Assembly (NCBI GenBank): GCA_963930655.1
Contig: OZ005610.1
Span: 2,857,001 to 2,921,000, forward strand
Length of the DNA: 64,000 bases
Reading direction: 5' to 3'
Source: Myrica gale
Taxonomy: Eukaryota; Streptophyta; Magnoliopsida; Fagales; Myricaceae
Part shown: one piece after another, positions 58,367-64,000 of the stretch
Layout of the letters: each line of letters starts with the position of its first letter
How positions within the stretch are numbered: position 1 is the first letter of the stretch
Notes under the pieces: model-generated
Database searches by the model: none
Seen by the model: only the letters and a program-made list of their open reading frames with translations
What the model was told of the DNA's origin: nothing
Translations under genes and position numbers: made by a program

Positions 58367-61300
58367 ATGTCGACGGCAGAGATGGAGCAGCTCACCTCAG
58401 GGGCCAGCAATCGAATTATCCCAATCCTGAAAACGCTAAGGACCTCTCTCATTTTTGTCTACACGCTGGTCTTCTCTTTCGTCCTCTTCCTCCTCCCGCG
58501 ACGCCGCCGCCGGCTCTCTCCTTCTCTCTCGGCTCCTCTCCCTCCTCCGCCGTCCAAGTCTTGGCGGCGAAGAATGGAGGAGGAGGATACGGTGAGAAGA
58601 AGAGCCTTGGCCGAGGGTGTGGACATGGGCTTCGAGACCAGCGACGGGGACCGCCGCTGCCGATGGTCCACGTTCTTGTTCTTCGGGCCGCGTGGTAATG
58701 CCCTCTTCTGTCGGTCCTGGGTTCCGGTGTCCGCTGAATTGAAGTAAGGTTTTTGGCACGATTGACTTCAGTTTTTTATTTACCACGGTCTGTTTGGTTG
58801 CGTAGACAATGAGAGAAAAACATAAGCGAGCTCAATTACACTAACTTTTTTTTGGGAGGGGGGGAGGGGTTAAAATTGTAGAAGAAGCAAAACAATCGGT
58901 ATGATCCATTGAATCGAGGTCCATTCTACTTTACTCCTTTAGCTTTTTGTTAAGTTGAACGAATTAAATAACGTAATTGTTATGTTTCCGTTGGTTTGAC
59001 TTTTACTAGTCTGCATCCTTGGCTTTTTAAAGAAGAAATGAGCAAAAATCCAACTTAGCTTTTTGCCTTTCCCCCCCACCTTGTGTCGTTTTATAACTTG
59101 AAAGGTAAATTGAGGTATTTGATCAAGTGACACATTTGTGCTAAATGTAAGATTGATGTTCCGGGAGAGCAGTGATCTTTTTGTTCCGTAGACAAATAAG
59201 AAAATGTCTTCTAAGAAATTAAATATTAGCTTCTATGTTACTTTGTTTTTCAGGGAAATGAGAAAATGAGCAGCCCCTGAGTTTTGTAGTCACATTTTTG
59301 CTATTTTATTCTGCACGAGGTGTCGATTTGGTTTCTAGGAAAATGTCTAAAATGGGTGGTTTTTTAAATTATCTCATTGTAATGATTGTTGGCTTTTGAT
59401 CCCGGGGTAATATCATCAAACAAGCATATTTTTTTCCAAATACCTGGAGGATCAACCTTTTGCTGTTTTAGTGTTGTTTTGGATTATATCTATTGCCCAC
59501 GTCAGTGTGTTTATGAGGTGCTCCGACACTGAGCTCTGCTAAAATTCATGAGGATAGAACCTGTCCTTTGGAGCTAATCTGCAAAATGTGCAGATTGCAA
59601 ACTTGTACTCTTCTCTAAGCTATACTACTGTATTTTCTGATAAAATTCTTGTCACACCTGGAGTCACACTCAATGAAAGGATTGAAGGGTTCTGGTTTTA
59701 CAGTCTTTGCACCTAGATTAATTTCACTGCTCTCTCTTTACTTGAATTGTAAGTACTAGTGGTTTGTGATTGCAGGGGCATTCTGATTATCTTACATGGG
59801 CTTAATGAACACAGGTGATTATGGTTTTTTCTTAACTCATTCTGCAATTTATTTTTTCTTTCACTTTGTTCATGGGGTGAGCGCTGAGCTATTAAAATAG
59901 GTTTCAATAGCTTAAGGACCTCATCCATGGAATACCATAAGTTGCTAACTAATTGATTATATGATTTCTCTTCCATTTTATATTGATTTTCAGTGGAAGA
60001 TATGCTCATTTTGCAAGGAAACTAACATCATGCAATTTTGGGGTCTATGCGATGGACTGGATAGGTAGCTACATCCGCAAAACTTTTCACTATTTAGATT
60101 TTTTACACAGCTACGATGTCAATAGTAAAAGAAAAAATCCATATCAGTAGTCTGTTAATTGGAGGAATAATAAATTTGAAGCTGTTCCACTTTTCTTTTT
60201 GTATTTCGGAATATATCCCATGAATGACTCTTCTTTCCATGAATGACTTCTTCTTTTCTTTTTCCGTTCCTAAGAATATTCTGGATTGTGGACAGGAAAC
60301 TCAAGACCTCTACATATAATAACGTCATAAAATTTTATATCTCTAAATGGGAGAATGACCACTTTTGTGTTTTGTTTGTGCTCATGCTTTTATGCTGATA
60401 ATCTATTTCCTATTTCTTGCTGTTGACAATAATATATCATTTTTGAGATAAGTTGATCAACTAGAGAATGCTGGGTGACGAGTTTTTCCTCTCTTTTTTT
60501 TTCTGTATAGGTCATGGTGGGAGCGATGGTTTGCATGGATATGTTCCCTCCCTTGAACATGTTGTTGGAGACACTGTAAGTTTAGCTCTAATTCCTTGAA
60601 ATCTTATAGGTCCTTCATTTATGGCCATTCAATGCTACAAAATCTTTGTTTCAACTATTTGTTTTCATTTATGGTAGTCTAGATTTCTTGTCCACCCATT
60701 TTGTGTCTTTGCAAATATCTCAAACGGTGTGCCTTCTGTTCTTTCCTTGTCTGTAGCTGTAGAGCACCTTCAATTCAATTCTTGTCAATCCAGTGACATG
60801 TTATCTGCTTGGAAGCCATTTTTTCCTTTTCTTTATAACTGGAAACATTCTAAGATAATGATGGCATATGGCTATTTGCTCTAATTTTCTTTTTCAACAG
60901 GGGGCTTTTCTTGAAAAGATTAAATCAGAGAACCCTGGAATACCATGCTTCCTTTTTGGGCATTCTACTGGAGGTTCTGTAGTTTTGAAGGTAAGGTGGG
61001 AAAAGAGACATATTGCGCTTGCGATTTTTCACAGTTCTAATCGGGTAATCTGTACCTTTGCATAGGCGGCTTCATACCCTCACATTGAAGGCATGCTGGA
61101 GGGAATTGTATTGACCTCACCCGCCTTGCGGGTCAAGCCAGCACATCCAGTTGTTGGGGTAAGGTTTTCTGGTTCCACATATTGCGCTTCTCTCATTGTC
61201 AAAATAATGCATTGAAGTTAAGTAGCAGAGAACCGCCAACTCGAATCTTTTGGCAATGTGTGCTCCTTTCTGAAAACATTTTTCCAGTGATTCTAAGCTT

Positions 61301-61836
61301 GTTAAGTTTCAATTGGAAGTTCCTATCTACTTATAAAAAAAAAATTGGAAGTTCCTATCTAAATGTTTTTTGTACAGGCTGTAGCTCCGATTTTTTCTCT
61401 GGTTGCTCCCAAGTTCCAGTTTAAAGGTGCAAACAAAAGGGGCATTCCAGTTTCTAGGGATCCTGCAGCATTGTTGGCGAAGTACTCTGATCCATTAGTA
61501 TATACGGGGCCCATAAGGGTCAGAACGGGCCACGAGATATTGCGCATTTCTTCATACTTAATGAGGAACTTTAGGTCAGTGACTGTCCCATTCTTTGTCC
61601 TTCACGGAACTGCTGATAAAGTCACCGATCCTCTAGCCTCCAAGGATCTGTACAATGAGTCGGCTTCCAAGTTCAAAAGCATAAGGCTCTATGATGGCTT
61701 CCTGCATGACCTTCTCTTTGAGCCTGAACGAGAAGAGATCGAACAGGATATAATTAACTGGATGGATAAGAGATTAAGTGCTGACCTTGGAAATTGTGAT
61801 AGTATTAGTACCTGGCCAAGGCCACTCACTACCTGA
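58367..61836 (+). CDS. Monoacylglycerol lipase-like alpha/beta hydrolase (MAGL/CSE family)
   Basis: Members hydrolyse monoacylglycerols or lysophospholipids; related enzymes act on caffeoyl shikimate. The substrate here cannot be read from sequence. Seven exons join in frame: 58367-58743, 59776-59814, 59994-60064, 60511-60575, 60901-60990, 61066-61158 and 61378-61836, giving 397 residues. A hydrophobic segment at about 24-43 (LRTSLIFVYTLVFSFVLFLL) followed by RRRRR suggests a membrane anchor. The core has ILIILHGLNEHSGRYAHFA, AMDWIGHGGSDGLHGY, the nucleophile elbow FGHSTGG (S206), HGTADKVTDP (D325) and DGFLHDLLFEPE (H355), a complete catalytic triad. The ATG at 58367 is followed by another at 58382 (MEQLTSG...); either could be used. 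It resembles the anchored subgroup of Arabidopsis At1g18360 and At1g73480. Confidence 0.92.
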
Positions 61837-62133
61837 ATAGGAATTGTATTACATCTTAATCTGTCCACACGTTTGTATTGGGTGGCATCAGAGTGGAACT
61901 TGTATTCAGTGATCGATAGCTTTTATTTACTGGCCCAATGGCCCATGCTCTTTGAAAAGTTCATAATTATTATGTTTTTTTAACGAGTAGAATCTGGGTA
62001 CACATTCACCGGCAGCGGTTCCAGATTTTGTTTAAAATCTATAGAAATTGAGTTTAACGTTACTATAAACTTTAGGGAGATTAATCGGTCTATTATTGAC
62101 TAGATTAAAATGACCAGTCTATCATTTAAGGTT

Positions 62134-64000
62134 TAGGGCTGTGCATTAGCGGTGGCGGTGGGAGGCATCCGCTAATGACGGGGATGAATATGTTACCACC
62201 GGCACCAGTGGTAACATATAACCGGGCCCAACGGTAGCAGTCAACCGCTACTACCGCTGGGCCCATTTTCGGGCCATTTGGGCCCATTTTTTGGCCGTTT
62301 TTGGGCCATTTGGACCCCATTAACTTAAAAGTTACAAAATTAACAAATTGTCAAATACAACTATATAAGTTAAAAAAACTTATAAGTTAACCAAACTACA
62401 ACAATACATAATACAAGACAATACTATAAAATTACTAAAATACATGGTACATCAAATAAACATTATTCAAATAAAATAACATTAAAATGACTAAAAGGTG
62501 GGGCAAGTGCAACATGCGTCCTACTTCATCTCGATCTTCGTCGTCAAAGTCGATATCTCTACATAATTAAGAAATAAAAGGAAGCATCAAATTATAATGA
62601 TTACATTATATTGATTATCAAATTTTAAAATTTAATTAAAGAATAATTTAACCTGAATCGAGCCTGTAAGTCTCTTCATCTTCAGTTATGTTATCAAATA
62701 CATCAAGTTCAGCATCAACTACTCCCACAATAGAGTCACCTCTCAACTAATTCTGAACATATATTAGTCATTCAGCAGTCTTTGGAGCCAACGAAATCCT
62801 GAAAGGATCCAAGATCCGTCTTTCAGTACTAAACATCGACTCAGAGGGCACAATGGTGATGAGGATTGCCAATACATCACGAGCTATCTGAGTTGAAAGG
62901 GATTGAAAATATTTTAAAATACGGTTTTTAAAAACAAATCAAAACATAACATCAAATTCAATTCAAAGTAAACAATTTCTCAAATCAAATAACCAATCAA
63001 ACAATCCAATCAAAAAATCTTTTGAATCCAAACCAATTGCTCCAATTTAATCTCATCATCCAACGGATTCACAACACAAGCCTCCAAACCAATTTAAATC
63101 TCATCCTCCAATAGATTCATAAACCACAAGTATCCAAGTTCATCCTCCAACAGACAACAGTTTCACAAACCTTAAAGCAATTTAAGTAACTGAATTTTAT
63201 ATAGGGATGAGATCGAAAGACATACCTGGTACCACAATCAAATAAGCAACAAACTGACAAAGTTTTGTTAAATAACCCACTGAAACGGGAAACCTACGAT
63301 AACAAGTGATTGTAATCAGGATTACTCAAAAAAGAACAAATCCGAGTTGAAGATGTTTTTAATAACAAGTGATTGTAATCAGCAATGCAAAGAATGCTGC
63401 AAAGTATGGATACAACACAGAGCCTATTGGATGCTTATGCTGCAAAGTATGGACTAATCAGCAATGCAAAGAATGAATGCTCCAAGTTTTTGCTACTTGT
63501 AATTTACGTACCATACTAACTAGCTTGTAATTACTTGACAGAAAAAATCAAATAACATAACATAACTAGCTTGCTCCATATATTCGATCGAATAGCTTGT
63601 AATGCAAAGAAAAATTACGAGTAACTCCTCCAACAGATTCACACCAATTCGATAATCGATCTCATCCTCCAACAGATTCACACCACAGATTCACAAACCA
63701 ATTCGATCCACAAGATTCACAAACCAATTCGATCCACAGATTCACAAACCATAAGATTCACAAACGAGAGAGAGAGAGATAAAAAAGAAAGAGAGGGAAA
63801 GAAAGTTACCGTGAGACACTGAGGCTCAGATCGACGGTGGTAGACTGGACTCGGGAGGGCTGAGGTATCGGGGAGGCAGGCTAGCAGGGAACGCACGAGA
63901 GAGAAGAGATTAGCAACTAGCAGTCTAGCAAGAGAAATCGGGGCCGGGGGGTCGAGAAAGAGAGTTACCTTGAGACACTGAGACTGAGATCGACGGTGGT
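62134..64000 (-). mobile_element. Decayed hAT transposon, cut by the window end
   Basis: The left end TAGGGCTGTGCA (62134) is a typical hAT terminus, followed by GGGCCCATTTT-type subterminal repeats (62230-62320). On the minus strand a hAT transposase C-terminal exon is recognisable (62650-62887). The rest of the transposase core is not evident. Towards the right edge, GAGACACTGAG.CTGAGATCGACGGTGGT-like blocks occur twice, about 160 bp apart (near 63810 and 63970). The other end lies beyond 64000, so size and target duplication are unknown. Confidence 0.65.
62650..62887 (-). pseudogene. hAT transposase dimerisation-domain remnant
   Basis: Read on the minus strand from an AG acceptor, the frame gives IARDVLAILITIVPSESMFS, then TERRILDPFRISLAPKTAE, the conserved hAT C-terminal dimerisation motif. 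In-frame stops follow after KTAE and again after VQN. An acidic tail (DNITEDEETYRLDS) follows. Only the last part of the protein is present, and it could not encode an active enzyme. Confidence 0.8.

Noticed and set aside
58436..58786. Minus-strand frames opposite lipase exon 1
   Set aside because: Arg/Glu-rich shadows of the CT-rich coding strand.
63000..63760. CRISPR-like spaced repeats (TTCACAAACCAATTCGATCC words)
   Set aside because: Spacing is irregular, the words are low-complexity, and the context is a plant transposon.

Overview
This window is nuclear DNA from a flowering plant, most likely a woody eudicot. Genes have many short exons with GT-AG introns, intergenic DNA is AT-rich and full of small transposons, and every recognisable protein belongs to a plant family. 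No bacterial, organellar or CRISPR features were seen. The species cannot be fixed from sequence alone.

Gene order, left to right: peptidyl-tRNA hydrolase 2 (149-2611, +, start codon not visible); an NFD6-like small mitochondrial protein with two possible 3' ends (4077-4501 or 5819, +); a subfamily A GATA factor (11629-13228, -); a TMX2-type thioredoxin-related membrane protein (17834-21262, +, 10 exons); a class III HD-Zip factor closest to ATHB8 (25835-33356, +, 18 exons) with the miR165/166 site split across an exon junction; an LRR receptor-like pseudokinase like SKM1/At2g25790 (37996-41561, -); two DUF1677 paralogues (50724-51309 and 53865-54425, -); a candidate 50-residue CxxC protein (55282-55530, -); and a monoacylglycerol-lipase-like hydrolase (58367-61836, +). 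Exon structures were built by hand, and each spliced frame closes exactly.

From memory, ATHB8, GATA9 and a PTH2 gene are neighbours in Arabidopsis (At4g32880 to At4g32900), and SKM1 lies beside a DUF1677 gene (At2g25780/At2g25790). If correct, the window is a conserved microsyntenic block, which supports the HB8, GATA and RLK identifications. HB8 and the GATA factor are developmental regulators (HB8 in vascular tissue); SKM1 is a peptide-receptor-type protein. The other genes are housekeeping or unknown. They do not form one pathway.

The space between genes is mostly mobile DNA. It holds a 1661-bp solo LTR with a 5-bp target duplication and tRNA-like modules (6800-8460); a recent, internally deleted Ty1/copia element with two identical 221-bp LTRs (43103-46250); hAT-type elements (15142-15444, about 56997-57331, and 62134 to the window end with a broken transposase exon); two Mutator-like foldback MITEs with perfect 9-bp target duplications (24415-24762, 57992-58216); two copies of a TTGTTCGG-ended MITE (17199-17377, 55905-56082); and a small family beginning GGTGTTTG or GGCTGCGTTTG. 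No convincing new multi-gene system was found. The best leads are the copia deletion derivative, the tRNA-like modules in the LTR, the GC-AG intron and intronic coding-like island in HB8, and the unrecognised 50-residue protein.
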